A DNA stretch of 64,000 nt, from the NCBI RefSeq assembly GCF_029581355.1, contig NZ_CP120849.1:5860501-5924500 (forward strand). The letters are read 5' to 3'. The DNA is from Parabacteroides chongii. Lineage in GTDB: Bacteria; Bacteroidota; Bacteroidia; Bacteroidales; Tannerellaceae. The first letter of the stretch is position 1; every line of letters starts with the position of its first letter. The position numbers and the translations under genes are program-made. Positions 17,003 to 27,315 of the stretch are shown here, piece by piece. Under the pieces are notes generated by a model that was not told the DNA's origin, searched no databases, and was given only the letters and a program-made list of their open reading frames with translations.

Positions 17003-19573
17003 ATGAAAATCAAAGCGAATAACGCAAACAGTCCGATCTGGAAGGACGTTTATTCACATTCGATGCTTCCTGAAGCATTACAACCCTTACACGAAATGGC
17101 AACAAACTTGTGGTGGGTATGGAATCATGAAGGAGCTAAATTATTTGGAAAAATCGACAAGGATCTTTGGGTTTCTACTGAAGGTAACCCAGTGCTTTTA
17201 CTCCAAAGCTTATCTTACAAACGCATTGAGGAAATTCAGGCCGACAAAGTATTGATGGCTGAAATCCAGGAAGTTTATACAAGCTTCAGACAATACGTAG
17301 ATACGAAACCTGATGCTACGAAACCTTCTGTTGCTTATTTCAGTATGGAATACGGTCTTACCAACGTACTGAAAATCTACTCCGGCGGTTTGGGAGTTTT
17401 GGCAGGAGACTATTTGAAAGAAGCCAGCGACAGCAATATTGACCTGACAGCAGTCGGCTTCCTGTATCGTTATGGATATTTTACTCAATCACTGTCTATG
17501 GACGGACAGCAGATTGCTAACTACGAACCGCAGAATTTCAACTCATTACCTCTTACCCAGGTTATGGAAGCAAACGGCGAACCGATGGTATTGGAAGTTC
17601 CTTATCCAGGTAGAACCGTATATACACATATCTGGAAAGTAAGCGTAGGCCGTGTGCCTTTGTATTTGATGGATACGGATATTCCTCAGAACAGCGAATG
17701 GGACCGCTCTATCACTCATCAGTTATATGGCGGCGACTGGGAAAACCGTATGAAACAGGAATATCTGTTAGGTATCGGCGGTATTATGATGTTGAACAAG
17801 TTAGGCATCAAAAAGCAAATTTACCACTGTAACGAAGGTCACGCAGCATTGATCAATGCTCAACGTTTGGTAGACTTTATTCAGAACGACGGACTTACTT
17901 TCAACCAGGCGTTGGAGGTTGTACGTGCTTCTGCTCTCTATACAGTACATACACCGGTTCCTGCCGGACATGACTATTTCGACGAAGGCCTGTTCGGTCG
18001 CTACATGGGTGAATTCCCAGGCAAGCTGGGTATCAGCTGGCAGGAATTTATCGATATGGGACGTGAGAATCCGGGTTCAAACGAGAAATTCTCCATGAGC
18101 GTATTCGCATTGAATACTTGCCAGGAAGCAAACGGTGTAAGCTGGTTGCACGGTAAAGTTTCACAGAAGATGTTTGCTCCGGTATGGAAGGGTTATTTCC
18201 CGGACGAACTTCACGTTAGCTGGGTTACTAATGGTGTACACATGCCGACATGGGCTTCTACGGAATGGAAACGTTTCTTCTACGAACATTTCGACAAGAA
18301 GTTCTTCACCGACCAGTCGAACAAAAAATACTGGGAAGCTATCCAGAATGTCAACGACGATGATATCTGGGATCTCCGTAAGACATTAAAGAAAAAGCTG
18401 ATCGAATATATCAAAGTTCAGTACAAACAGAACTGGCTGAAAAACCAGGGCGATCCTTCAAAGGTTGTTTCCGTACTTGAAAAGATCAACCCGAATGCAC
18501 TGTTGATCGGTTTCGGACGTCGTTTCGCGACTTACAAACGTGCTCACCTGCTGTTTACCGACCTCGACCGTCTGGCTAAGATCGTAAACAATGAAAAATA
18601 TCCGATCCAGTTCGTATTTACAGGTAAAGCTCACCCGGCTGACGGTGGTGGACAGGGATTGATCAAACATATCGTTGAAATCTCACGCCGTCCGGAATTC
18701 CTGGGTAAGATCATCTTCCTCGAAAACTATGACATGCGTCTAGCTCGTCACCTGATTGCCGGTGTCGACGTTTGGTTGAACACTCCGACACGTCCGTTGG
18801 AAGCTTCCGGTACATCCGGCGAAAAAGCTGAAATGAACGGTGTACTAAACTTCTCCGTACTTGACGGATGGTGGTACGAAGGTTACAAAGAAGGTGCAGG
18901 TTGGGCATTGACCGACAAGCGTACTTATGAAAACCAACAGTACCAAGATCAGTTGGACGCTGCAACAATCTACCATATCCTGGAAACAGAGATCATCCCG
19001 ACTTACTATGCTAAAAACAGTAAGGGATATTCTCCGGAATGGATCCAGTATATCAAGAATTCGATGTCACAGATTGCTCCTGACTATACAATGAAACGTA
19101 TGCTGGACGATTATATCAACCGTTTCTACAACAAGCTGGCAACTCGTTCCGCTCATTTACGTGAAGGAAACTTCGCCGAAGCAAAAGAGATCGCAGCTTG
19201 GAAAGAAGAAGTGGCTGAACACTGGGACAGCTTCCAGGTTGAATCGTTCACCTGCAGCAGAGACCTGTCTATCGACGGACCGGTTGTTGGTAAAGAATAC
19301 TCTTTCAACCTTGTGATCGACCGTAAAGACCTTCAGGGAATGTTAGGTGCTGAAGTGGTGGTTACTAAAGAAAATTCAGAAAATCATCAACTCGAATTGC
19401 TTTACACAAAACCGTTCGAACTGAAGAAAGAAGAAGGTTCCAAACTGTTCTTCGAACTGAAAACGACTTCAAGCGAAGCCGGTGTTCATAAGATGGGCTT
19501 CCGTGTTTACCCGGAAAATAAAGAATTGCCTCATCGTATGGACTTCGCATATGTTCGCTGGATCCAGTTATAA
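17003..19573 (+). CDS. glgP: Alpha-glucan (glycogen) phosphorylase, GT35, AgpA type
   Basis: The 856-residue enzyme releases glucose-1-phosphate from alpha-1,4-glucans. An N-terminal extension typical of the AgpA subgroup (about residues 1-100, [12 protein letters not shown]) is followed by the GT35 core ([20 protein letters not shown] is visible as [18 protein letters not shown]). The PLP-binding lysine lies in [14 protein letters not shown] near residue 610. It is shorter in its core than muscle or E. coli phosphorylases, as in Thermotoga-type enzymes. It lies directly after glycogen synthase and is closed by a bidirectional terminator. Confidence 0.92.
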   Translation: MKIKANNANSPIWKDVYSHSMLPEALQPLHEMATNLWWVWNHEGAKLFGKIDKDLWVSTEGNPVLLLQSLSYKRIEEIQADKVLMAEIQEVYTSFRQYVDTKPDATKPSVAYFSMEYGLTNVLKIYSGGLGVLAGDYLKEASDSNIDLTAVGFLYRYGYFTQSLSMDGQQIANYEPQNFNSLPLTQVMEANGEPMVLEVPYPGRTVYTHIWKVSVGRVPLYLMDTDIPQNSEWDRSITHQLYGGDWENRMKQEYLLGIGGIMMLNKLGIKKQIYHCNEGHAALINAQRLVDFIQNDGLTFNQALEVVRASALYTVHTPVPAGHDYFDEGLFGRYMGEFPGKLGISWQEFIDMGRENPGSNEKFSMSVFALNTCQEANGVSWLHGKVSQKMFAPVWKGYFPDELHVSWVTNGVHMPTWASTEWKRFFYEHFDKKFFTDQSNKKYWEAIQNVNDDDIWDLRKTLKKKLIEYIKVQYKQNWLKNQGDPSKVVSVLEKINPNALLIGFGRRFATYKRAHLLFTDLDRLAKIVNNEKYPIQFVFTGKAHPADGGGQGLIKHIVEISRRPEFLGKIIFLENYDMRLARHLIAGVDVWLNTPTRPLEASGTSGEKAEMNGVLNFSVLDGWWYEGYKEGAGWALTDKRTYENQQYQDQLDAATIYHILETEIIPTYYAKNSKGYSPEWIQYIKNSMSQIAPDYTMKRMLDDYINRFYNKLATRSAHLREGNFAEAKEIAAWKEEVAEHWDSFQVESFTCSRDLSIDGPVVGKEYSFNLVIDRKDLQGMLGAEVVVTKENSENHQLELLYTKPFELKKEEGSKLFFELKTTSSEAGVHKMGFRVYPENKELPHRMDFAYVRWIQL

Positions 19574-19596
19574 AATAAATCCATATAGGCTATATT

Positions 19597-19637
19597 AAAA
19601 AGGATGTTCTCTCTTCACAGAGAACATCCTTTTTTTA
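19597..19637. terminator. Bidirectional terminator between glgP and susD
   Basis: AAAAAGGATGTTCTCT pairs with AGAGAACATCCTTTTT around a six-base loop. A T-run on one side and an A-run on the other serve the convergent glgP (rightward) and susD (leftward) genes. Confidence 0.9.
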
Positions 19638-19645
19638 TTCGATTG

Positions 19646-21271
19646 CTAATACCCGGGATTCTGTGTCAGATTACCATTCAGCAACAATATATTTTCCGGG
19701 ATAGGGAAAACCGTCGTATACCCATTACTTTCATCCGGTAACTGCGGACGGCTGCTATAAGCACGTGTGAACAGTCCGAAACGAACCAAATCCTGCCGCC
19801 TCCACCCTTCCCAGGCAAACTCCATCTGCCGTTCCGCCAGAAGATTCTCCAATGTTGCCTGTCTGTCAGCCATGCCGACCCGGGAACGCACCTGATTCAA
19901 TTCGATATCGCCGCTCTCTCCGTTTCTGACCTTGGCTTCGCTTTTCATCAACAGGACATCTGCGTAACGGAACAGCACAATATCATTATCCGATAACTTA
20001 CCGTCTTTAGTTGCCGTTTTATCTATCGCATATTTCTTCATGCGGGCACCGGCTACCTTTTCATAGGACTTGCCGGTTATATCGACATCCACCAGCCAGG
20101 GCAGATATTCTAGCACCTCTCCGGTATCGAGCCGGACAGTATCACCATTCAGATCAAGTACGACACCTGCAAAATAACATTTACTGAAACGGGCATCAAG
20201 CGAATCCGTATCATAACCAAAAGTACGAAGTACCTCGCAGGTTGCAGAAGAGCCGTTCTCTCCGGATAATCCATACGCCTTCGCATGATTATAATGACGG
20301 GAACGGAACAGGTATTGCATCTGATTCGTATAGAAGTTCTTATCCATAGGAATGGTAAAGATATTTTCTACCGACGTTTCGTTGAATACAGAGAAATTAT
20401 CTTCATAAGCAGGGGCTAGCTGATAACCCGATGCAGTAATGGAATCACAATAAGCCACTACTGTCTGCCAGGCGTTCAAACGCTGACCACCCACTTCAAA
20501 AAACAGATTCTTACCATCCGGACGACCACCGCTGGTCCAGTTGTTATTCGTGTACACCTCTGCATTCAAGGCCAGTTTAGCCAACAGGAAATAAGCAACC
20601 GGACGAGTCATACGCCCATAATAATCACCGAACTGGTTGCTGCGCTCCGGACTTAACAAAGGAGCAGTCTCCTGCAATTCTTTGACTACAAATTCAAAAA
20701 CCTCCTGCCGGGGGCTTTGCTTCACCTCTTTCATCGGAGTGGAAGATGACAACACAAGAGGTACACGTCCGAACAGATCCACTAAATAATAATAATACAT
20801 CGCCCGGAAAGCCCGTACCTCAGCCATATAGGGCGGAATATATTTATTGCCGGTCTGTTTATAAAACTCGTCCAAACGCTCCAGTGACTTATTACTCAAG
20901 ACGATCACTTTATACAGATACTCCCAGGTTGCCCGGATCGCATCACTGTTCACCCCCCATTTATGCAGGAAAAGTCCCTGCCAAAAACCGCCGTCATACC
21001 AGTCACCGCCACGTGTCGGTAGAATAGCCTCATCGGTCGTAAACGTATTCAGGTCATATATTCCCCGGTAGGTACCCTGTAACCCCTGGCTGTCGCTGTA
21101 ACCGCCTACATAATTATAAAGAGTTGCGACCGTATTCAAGTAAACGGCAGTCGCACTGTCATACGCATCTTCTTCTGAAATCTGATCCCTCGGATTCTCT
21201 TCCAGGAACTTACTGCAGGAAAGAAAAGCCACGCCATATAGTATACAGGAAAGTAAAACTAACTTCTTCAT
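19646..21271 (-). CDS. SusD/RagB-family glycan-binding outer-membrane lipoprotein
   Basis: The 541-residue protein has a lipoprotein signal (AFLSCSKFLEENP, Cys about 19). It shows the SusD TPR-like helices (EVRAFRAMYYYYLVDLFGRV near 170 is the hallmark) and the RagB-type C-terminus rich in aromatic residues (AWEGWRRQDLVRFG). It would sit on the cell surface as a lid on the SusC channel and capture a nutrient, usually a glycan. It follows susC with a 12-bp gap. No glycoside hydrolase, ECF sigma or anti-sigma gene lies beside the pair, so the substrate cannot be inferred. Confidence 0.93.
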   Translation of the reverse strand: MKKLVLLSCILYGVAFLSCSKFLEENPRDQISEEDAYDSATAVYLNTVATLYNYVGGYSDSQGLQGTYRGIYDLNTFTTDEAILPTRGGDWYDGGFWQGLFLHKWGVNSDAIRATWEYLYKVIVLSNKSLERLDEFYKQTGNKYIPPYMAEVRAFRAMYYYYLVDLFGRVPLVLSSSTPMKEVKQSPRQEVFEFVVKELQETAPLLSPERSNQFGDYYGRMTRPVAYFLLAKLALNAEVYTNNNWTSGGRPDGKNLFFEVGGQRLNAWQTVVAYCDSITASGYQLAPAYEDNFSVFNETSVENIFTIPMDKNFYTNQMQYLFRSRHYNHAKAYGLSGENGSSATCEVLRTFGYDTDSLDARFSKCYFAGVVLDLNGDTVRLDTGEVLEYLPWLVDVDITGKSYEKVAGARMKKYAIDKTATKDGKLSDNDIVLFRYADVLLMKSEAKVRNGESGDIELNQVRSRVGMADRQATLENLLAERQMEFAWEGWRRQDLVRFGLFTRAYSSRPQLPDESNGYTTVFPIPENILLLNGNLTQNPGY

Positions 21272-21283
21272 CGCCGTTGATTA

Positions 21284-24061
21284 TTAAAATTGAAAACTCA
21301 ATCCAAGTGTATAAGAACGGTAAACAGGATAGTTCCGTTTATCATCTATTCCCAACGTATTATTTACAATGTAACTGTTGATCATCGGTGTTAAACCGGA
21401 ATAACAGGTAATCGTCGCCAGGTTGTTGACGGAACAGGACAAACGCAGGCTCTGCACATATTTCCTCCATTTACCCAACGGAACATTCCAACCGACCGTC
21501 AGGTAATCAAAATTGATATAATCTCCTTTCTCCAGCCAGTAATCCGTAGCCGTCTGATCTTTGATATTTTGTTCGGGAGCCCCCTGCATGACATTATAAT
21601 CCGGAAAACTACCCATATTCATATAGGTTAGGGATGTTCCGTTGTATATCTTATGCCCGAACGCCCCGTTTATCTGCAAAGAGACATCGAATTGCTTGTA
21701 ACGGAAACTGATATTCGAGCCCAGCATCGTCTTGGGGGTTGCCTGCCCGGCGATGTAGCGGTCTTCGCCATCTTCCAAATTCACACCGCCACCATTCAGG
21801 TCAGCTATTTCATACTGGTAACTTCCGTCCTCCCGCTGAGTCAATCCAGTACAATGAGGAAGATAAAAGACACCTAAAGGCTGCCCGACCACCTGGTAGA
21901 CGATGTGGTTATATCCACCGTGGAAACCGGCACCGTTCAAGTCAGAGATACTGGTATATTCGGGAGCCGACATCTGTTCTCCTTTATACATACCACTCAG
22001 CGATAACAGTTTATTTTGCTGGAATGTTACATTCACATTGACACTCAACTCCATATCTTTCGTCTGCAAAGGGGTAACTCCAAAGCCCAGTTCCACTCCG
22101 CTATTCCGCATAGAGCCCAGGTTTGCCAACAATTTATTATAGGCAAAAGGAGGAACACTCACATCATACAGATAAAGCATATCGCTGGTTTTCGAATTAT
22201 AATAATCGACAGTCATCAACAGGCGGTTGCGGAAAAAGCCGACATCGATACCGGCATTCACGGTACGCTTCACCTCCCACTTCAGGTCGGGATTGGCATT
22301 CCGGATCACTCCCATCGTCACCGTCGGAGTTCCTCCTACGGATACAACACCGTTAGGCTTCACCAGCTGCAGGGAGTTATAACTGTCTATCGCATCCTGA
22401 TTACCGGACAAACCGTAACCGGCACGCAGTTTCAGATTGTTCAGGAAAGTGAACTGTTTCATAAAATCCTCTTCCGTTATCACCCAGGCAGCCGAAACAG
22501 AAGGAAAGAATCCCCATTTGTTATTCTTGCCCACTTTCGAAGAAGCGTCCGCACGGGCATTGACTGTTGCCACATATTTTCCGGCATACACATAATTGAC
22601 ACGCCCCAGAAAAGAGCTTAGTCGGGGATCTTCATAATAAGAGTTCGTTCCTTCCCACAACCGTACGGCACCCGCCTGCAGATTATTATAACCGAACTTA
22701 TCTGTGGAAAAGTTAGTGACCGTCGTATAAAATCCGGTCAGTATATTCTTTTGTGCCTCTGCCAGCCCCAACGCATCCAAATGATGTTTTCCCCAGTCAT
22801 TGGAATAACTCAGCATCAGGTTACCCAGCAGGTCTTCCATTTTCCGCTCGCCTTTATAGGCTTGTCCGTGTGCCCATACCGTAGTCGGCAGATACTGGGA
22901 GTTATCTATTATATTATATGTATAGGAACCGAAAGCTGAAAACTTCAGTTGCTTACTCAGCTTCACCGTAAACTTCATATGCGTATTGAAGTGGGCATTC
23001 GAATCATCGTCTTTTACTTCCAGCCACGCCAACGGATTGGTGATCTGGCTGGCGTTGGTTACCCCATTCCATCCGCCGGTCTGTTCATCCCAATGATTCG
23101 GAAACGTCGGATTGAATGCCGCAGCCGAATAAAACGTCTTTTGAATATCGTTCAGGTAACGGTTCTTTTGCAGGGAACCGAAAACACCCAGGTCGATCTT
23201 CAACCGATCGTTAAACGCACGCTGGGCAATATCCAGCTTAACGGTGAAATTCTGCAAATCGTTCGTCCGCACAACTCCATCCCGGTCCATCACCCCGAGG
23301 GAAGCACGATAGTTGGACGTTTCAGAACCTCCTCCCAAAGCGATATGATGGTTCTGCACAATCCCGGTCCGGGTTATTTCGTCCGGGAAATCCGTATTGA
23401 ATCCCAGATCCAGTATATCGATACTACGCTCTGCCGCCACTGCACGAAATTCATCGCCCGACAGCATCTTCATATTCTTATAGACCGCCTCGATACCGAA
23501 ACTGCCATCGTAACTGATACTGAAAGCTCCGCCTTTCCCCTTTTTCGTAGCTACCTCGATGACACCCGAAGCACCACGTGAACCGTATTGTGCCGTCTCG
23601 GAAGCATCTTTCAGGATGGTAAAACTCTCGATATCCGCCGGATAGATAGAACTCAGCGTATTCAGGTCGGAAGAAACCCCGTCGATAATAACCAGCGGGT
23701 CGTTACCTCCTGTCAGTGAAGTCGTCCCCCGGACCCGGACGGAACTCAGTGCAGCCGCCCTGTTCGCCCCGGTAGAAATACTGACACCCGCCGCCTGTCC
23801 GCTCAAAGCATTCAACGAACTGGACACAAAGCCTTTATTCATACGTTTTTCGGAAACTTTATCGACAGAACCGGAAATGGTCCGCCGACTGCCTGTAGCA
23901 TATCCGACAGCAATCTCATCGTCCAGCTTCACCGTGTCAGGGACAACCGTTCTGAACGTATCCGGCAACAACGGGGCGACCTGTGCCAGCCCTTCCTGCC
24001 CGGAAATGAAGAATAAAATGATCGGATATATCGTTAAACAAGAGTGAAATAACTTACTCAT
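21284..24061 (-). CDS. SusC/RagA-family TonB-dependent outer-membrane transporter
   Basis: The 925-residue protein (ATG 24061) has a signal peptide, a plug domain (SVRVRGTTSLTGGNDPLVII near 107 and GSRGASGVIEVATKKGKGG near 160, typical of SusC) and a C-terminal beta-barrel ending in SFQF. It is shorter than common SusC proteins. It appears to lack the N-terminal carboxypeptidase-regulatory-like domain: only about 50 residues separate the signal from the TonB-box-like segment VKLDDEIAVGYA. It acts with SusD in TonB-driven import. I use ATG 24061; an in-frame GTG two codons upstream is less likely. Confidence 0.92.
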   Translation of the reverse strand: MSKLFHSCLTIYPIILFFISGQEGLAQVAPLLPDTFRTVVPDTVKLDDEIAVGYATGSRRTISGSVDKVSEKRMNKGFVSSSLNALSGQAAGVSISTGANRAAALSSVRVRGTTSLTGGNDPLVIIDGVSSDLNTLSSIYPADIESFTILKDASETAQYGSRGASGVIEVATKKGKGGAFSISYDGSFGIEAVYKNMKMLSGDEFRAVAAERSIDILDLGFNTDFPDEITRTGIVQNHHIALGGGSETSNYRASLGVMDRDGVVRTNDLQNFTVKLDIAQRAFNDRLKIDLGVFGSLQKNRYLNDIQKTFYSAAAFNPTFPNHWDEQTGGWNGVTNASQITNPLAWLEVKDDDSNAHFNTHMKFTVKLSKQLKFSAFGSYTYNIIDNSQYLPTTVWAHGQAYKGERKMEDLLGNLMLSYSNDWGKHHLDALGLAEAQKNILTGFYTTVTNFSTDKFGYNNLQAGAVRLWEGTNSYYEDPRLSSFLGRVNYVYAGKYVATVNARADASSKVGKNNKWGFFPSVSAAWVITEEDFMKQFTFLNNLKLRAGYGLSGNQDAIDSYNSLQLVKPNGVVSVGGTPTVTMGVIRNANPDLKWEVKRTVNAGIDVGFFRNRLLMTVDYYNSKTSDMLYLYDVSVPPFAYNKLLANLGSMRNSGVELGFGVTPLQTKDMELSVNVNVTFQQNKLLSLSGMYKGEQMSAPEYTSISDLNGAGFHGGYNHIVYQVVGQPLGVFYLPHCTGLTQREDGSYQYEIADLNGGGVNLEDGEDRYIAGQATPKTMLGSNISFRYKQFDVSLQINGAFGHKIYNGTSLTYMNMGSFPDYNVMQGAPEQNIKDQTATDYWLEKGDYINFDYLTVGWNVPLGKWRKYVQSLRLSCSVNNLATITCYSGLTPMINSYIVNNTLGIDDKRNYPVYRSYTLGLSFQF

Positions 24062-24238
24062 ATGCACACAGATTTAAGATTAGTAACCCCCTTTTTAATA
24101 AAACTATCGATCAATGGCGATTGTTCATGATTCCGGTAATGTTTTTTAAGAAAACCGCTCTCCCTCCATTTAGCGATAATTAATAAACCGGAGAACTAAA
24201 TTATTTACGGAAATATTTCTTTATTCGCCAATACATTG

Positions 24239-24246
24239 TACCTTTG
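24239..24246 (+). promoter_or_regulatory. Promoter -7 box for mdh
   Basis: TACCTTTG matches TAnnTTTG and lies 56 bp upstream of the mdh ATG in the gap shared with the divergent susC gene. Confidence 0.6.
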
Positions 24247-24302
24247 TCCACGTTAAAAACAGGAAGTATTTTTATAAGTAATAACATATAAAACTTATTA
24301 TT

Positions 24303-25244
24303 ATGTCTAAAGTAACAGTTGTTGGCGCCGGTAATGTAGGTGCTACTTGCGCAAATGTTCTTGCCTTCAATGAAGTGGCAGACGAAGTTGTAATGCTTGA
24401 TGTTAAGGAAGGTGTTTCCGAAGGTAAAGCAATGGATATGATGCAGACAGCTCAGCTGCTGGGTTTTGATACAACAGTTGTAGGTTGCACTAACGACTAT
24501 GCTCAAACTGCAAATTCTGATGTTGTGGTTATCACTTCAGGTATTCCTCGTAAACCGGGTATGACTCGTGAAGAGTTGATCGGTGTTAACGCTGGTATCG
24601 TTAAAAGTGTAGCTCAAAACATCCTGAAATATTCTCCGAATGCAATTATCGTAGTTATCTCTAACCCGATGGATACAATGACTTACCTGTCATTGAAATC
24701 TCTGGGTCTGCCGAAAAACCGTATCATCGGTATGGGTGGTGCACTGGATAGCTCACGTTTCAAATATTTCTTGTCTCAGGCTCTGGGATGCAATGCTAAC
24801 GAAGTAGAAGGTATGGTAATCGGTGGTCACGGTGATACTACAATGATTCCGTTGGCTCGTTTGGCTACTTACAAAGGTATCCCTGTCAGCAAACTGTTGA
24901 GCGCTGAAAAACTGCAGGAAGTGGTTGCTTCTACTATGGTAGGTGGTGCTACACTGACTAAACTGCTGGGTACTTCTGCATGGTATGCACCGGGTGCAGC
25001 AGGAGCTTATGTAGTTGAATCTATCATCCACAACCAGGGTAAGATGGTTCCTTGTTCAGTTTACCTGGAAGGAGAATACGGTGAATCAGATCTTTGTATC
25101 GGTGTTCCTGTTATCCTGGGTAAGAACGGTATCGAAAAGATCGTTGAACTGGAACTGACAGCTGAAGAAAAAGAACTGTTCGCTAAGAGCGCTGCAGCTG
25201 TTAAGAAAACAAACGAAGCATTGAAAGAAGTAGGTGCTTTATAA
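24303..25244 (+). CDS. mdh: Malate dehydrogenase (LDH-like type)
   Basis: The 313-residue NAD-dependent enzyme interconverts malate and oxaloacetate. It has the Rossmann motif VVGAGNVGATCA at residues 5-16, an acidic residue (Asp) after strand 2 for NAD choice, and the active-site loop IPRKPGMTREEL near 80. The substrate-binding arginine lies near 150 and the catalytic His is in VIGGHGDTTMIP near 175. In Bacteroidales it serves the reductive branch of the TCA cycle leading to succinate and propionate. It is monocistronic, followed by a terminator. Its codon use looks like that of a highly expressed gene. Confidence 0.96.
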   Translation: MSKVTVVGAGNVGATCANVLAFNEVADEVVMLDVKEGVSEGKAMDMMQTAQLLGFDTTVVGCTNDYAQTANSDVVVITSGIPRKPGMTREELIGVNAGIVKSVAQNILKYSPNAIIVVISNPMDTMTYLSLKSLGLPKNRIIGMGGALDSSRFKYFLSQALGCNANEVEGMVIGGHGDTTMIPLARLATYKGIPVSKLLSAEKLQEVVASTMVGGATLTKLLGTSAWYAPGAAGAYVVESIIHNQGKMVPCSVYLEGEYGESDLCIGVPVILGKNGIEKIVELELTAEEKELFAKSAAAVKKTNEALKEVGAL

Positions 25245-25275
25245 TCAGTAAACAAACTCGATTGATTATATCTTA

Positions 25276-25309
25276 AGAGGATAGCTCCACGGAGTTATCC
25301 TCTTTTTTA
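25276..25309 (+). terminator. Rho-independent terminator of mdh
   Basis: AGAGGATAGCTCC pairs with GGAGTTATCCTCT (one G-T pair) around a three-base loop, followed by a T-run ending at 25308. Confidence 0.9.
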
Positions 25310-25340
25310 TTTTTATCATTAACTTTACCGCAAAAACAAC

Positions 25341-25838
25341 ATGATACGCACGATGACATTGAACGATGTGAGTGAGATAACCCGTATTTATGCCCACTAC
25401 GTAACCCATACAGTGGTAACTTTCGACACGAAGGTTCCATCTGAAAAAGAGATGTGCGAACGCCTACAGCCCATTATCAGGAACTGCCCAGCCTGGGTAT
25501 GTGTGGAAGAAGGCAAAATAGCCGGCTACTGTTATGCCCATGAATGGAAAACAAAGAAAGCTTATAGTGCAACGGCAGAAACGACTATTTACCTGCATCC
25601 GGATTATCTGCGGAAAGGATACGGAAGAATATTAATGGAGCAATTGATCAAAGACTGCCGTGAACGCTCCTACCATGCCCTGGTCGCCTGCATCACTATC
25701 CCCAACGAACCGAGCGTAAAACTCCATGAGAAACTGGGCTTCAAACAGGTATCCCATTTTCATGAGGTTGGCAGGAAGTTCGACAAATGGCTCGACGTTG
25801 CCGATTATGAATTAATTCTAATGGCTCAACACGGATGA
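25341..25838 (+). CDS. GNAT-family N-acetyltransferase (phosphinothricin acetyltransferase-like)
   Basis: The 165-residue protein has the GNAT fold with the acetyl-CoA loop YLRKGYGRILMEQLI near residues 93-107 (Q/RxxGxG/A pattern). It shows the Pat/YncA-like features YAHYVTHTVVTFDT at the N-terminus and HEKLGFKQVSHFHEVGRKF at the C-terminus. Such proteins acetylate small amino compounds such as methionine sulfone, glutamate analogues or phosphinothricin. The natural substrate here is unknown. It stands alone, 32 bp after the mdh terminator. Confidence 0.85.
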   Translation: MIRTMTLNDVSEITRIYAHYVTHTVVTFDTKVPSEKEMCERLQPIIRNCPAWVCVEEGKIAGYCYAHEWKTKKAYSATAETTIYLHPDYLRKGYGRILMEQLIKDCRERSYHALVACITIPNEPSVKLHEKLGFKQVSHFHEVGRKFDKWLDVADYELILMAQHG

Positions 25839-26445
25839 GTAAACTTAATAATGACACCACCGCGTGTGGCTCGTTTGACCGCCTTGTCCACTGTCAACTG
25901 AAAAAGTTTCTCTACAGTAAATAATCAGCACACACCTTTCACCCACCTTATGCACCTTGAATATTAAACAACACAGGATGAAACCTCTTTTTTGTGCAAG
26001 ACCGACATTCGCCAACTGAAGTCGTGCTAAACTACAACCCTTTTTATTACTAAATATAAAATAAAGTCAACCGCTTTTACATATCAGACCCTAAGCAGTC
26101 AACTAAAATCGTTAAGATACACAATGAAAACTACCCGGATTGCAATCGGAAGCGGATGATGGATGACTGCCGCTGCCGAAAAGGACAGGTCTTTTAAAAT
26201 GTTAAGACAGGACTTTTAACTTTAAAACAAGGGACTTTTGAAATCAAAAGACCGGTCTTTTTTTTGTGAAGAGACAGTTTTGTTTGTGTGAAACGTCTGC
26301 CGTCACTACAATTCACTGCTTATTAACAAGATACACAGTGGTGACAGGTGAAGGGCATAGAGGAATTTATTGGGATAAGGGGTGTATTTTATTCGAGCAC
26401 GAAGTCCACCTGTCAACTGTCAACTGAAAACGGTTTTACCTTTTT
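25839..26445. other. 607-bp gap without a supported gene
   Basis: No coding frame here is convincing. The gap contains a short duplicated sequence (CTGTCAACTGAAAA at 25891 and again near 26417) and a cluster of near-repeats containing GGTCTTTT or GGACTTTT. It also holds a perfect palindrome with a T-run at 26246-26265 that could terminate rightward transcription. Confidence 0.6.
26186..26265 (+). repeat. Degenerate repeats ending in a palindromic terminator-like hairpin
   Basis: Three related segments, AGGTCTTTTAAAA, AGGACTTTTAAC and GGGACTTTTGAAA, occur about 21 bp apart. They end in the palindrome AAAAGACCGGTCTTTT (26246-26261) followed by more Ts. The hairpin could stop transcription from the GNAT gene. 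The upstream copies can pair with the final arm and so form alternative hairpins. Confidence 0.5.
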
Positions 26446-27285
26446 CTATAAATGGTTCAGTAGCTCTTTTATGTCCAAATGCATTTTTGAGAAAGCAAAC
26501 CATTTCTTGCCTAAATCTTTCAGAGATGCACCGATATGATAAATATCTTTATCGTCGATCAGTAGGAAGCGATCGTGAGATTGTTTAAACTGCTTGATAA
26601 CTATCGGTTCATATTGTGCATTGTGGTGTTGAAGGTCTAAAGTCAGCTGTTTAGATATTTGTGCTGTATAAATTGTTGCAGTTACTTGAAAATGCCGTTT
26701 AGTCAGGAGCATTAAAACACTTTCATCTATATAATTATCTATTAGAATAATTGATTTATGGGCAGACTTTATTAGATCAGCTGCAAATTTATAAGCATCA
26801 AACAGCTGTCCATCAAAGAAAATACCTTCGACAGGAGGCAGTGATGTTTTCACAAAAAAGTCGATCTTTTGGTCGTGTTCAATTATTTTTGCTTCAATAT
26901 TTTCGATCCTTTTATTGATAGAGTACCCTTTAAGCAAATAGTCTTTTAAAATCTTATTTGCCCAAATACGAAATTGAGTTCCACGCTTTGATTTAACGCG
27001 ATAACCAACAGAGATGATAACATCAAGATTATAAAATTTCTGCATTCTTTTTATCTTCCTGTTTCCTTCTTCACGAACTTGTAAGAAATCCTTACAAGTT
27101 GAATCTGCATCTAACTCCTGTTCAGTATAAACATTCTTAATGTGTAGTGTAATATTTTGAGGGGTTGTCTCAAACAATTCAGCCATCTGCGCCTGGGTCA
27201 GCCAAACTGTTTCATTTTCCATTCTGACTTCCAGCTGTAAAGTGTTTTCCGGCTGGTAAACAATAATTTCTCCTTGACTTTTCAT
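26446..27285 (-). CDS. RhuM-like protein with C-terminal PLD-like domain
   Basis: The 279-residue product has an N-terminal RhuM/ORF6N-like region, about residues 1-130 (VWLTQAQMAELFETTPQNI, KFYNLDVIISVGYRVKSKRG, FRIWANKIL), as found in virulence-protein RhuM and phage antirepressor relatives. The C-terminal part (about 165-279) looks like a minimal phospholipase-D-type fold: KSIILIDNYIDESVLMLL, then HDRFLLIDDKDIYHIGASL, where H, D and the GAS turn mirror the HKD motif, with R in place of K. RhuM proteins occur on genomic islands; the role is unknown. It stands alone with its own promoter-like box at 27308-27315. Confidence 0.7.
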   Translation of the reverse strand: MKSQGEIIVYQPENTLQLEVRMENETVWLTQAQMAELFETTPQNITLHIKNVYTEQELDADSTCKDFLQVREEGNRKIKRMQKFYNLDVIISVGYRVKSKRGTQFRIWANKILKDYLLKGYSINKRIENIEAKIIEHDQKIDFFVKTSLPPVEGIFFDGQLFDAYKFAADLIKSAHKSIILIDNYIDESVLMLLTKRHFQVTATIYTAQISKQLTLDLQHHNAQYEPIVIKQFKQSHDRFLLIDDKDIYHIGASLKDLGKKWFAFSKMHLDIKELLNHL

Positions 27286-27307
27286 AGCTATATGATTTTG
27301 TTTGTTA

Positions 27308-27315
27308 CAAAGTTA
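27308..27315 (-). promoter_or_regulatory. Promoter -7 box for the RhuM-like gene
   Basis: The plus strand CAAAGTTA is TAACTTTG on the minus strand, matching TAnnTTTG 23 bp upstream of the ATG. Confidence 0.45.

Noticed and set aside
19597..19637. Small RNA between glgP and susD
   Set aside because: The stem with T- and A-runs is fully explained as a bidirectional terminator of two convergent genes.
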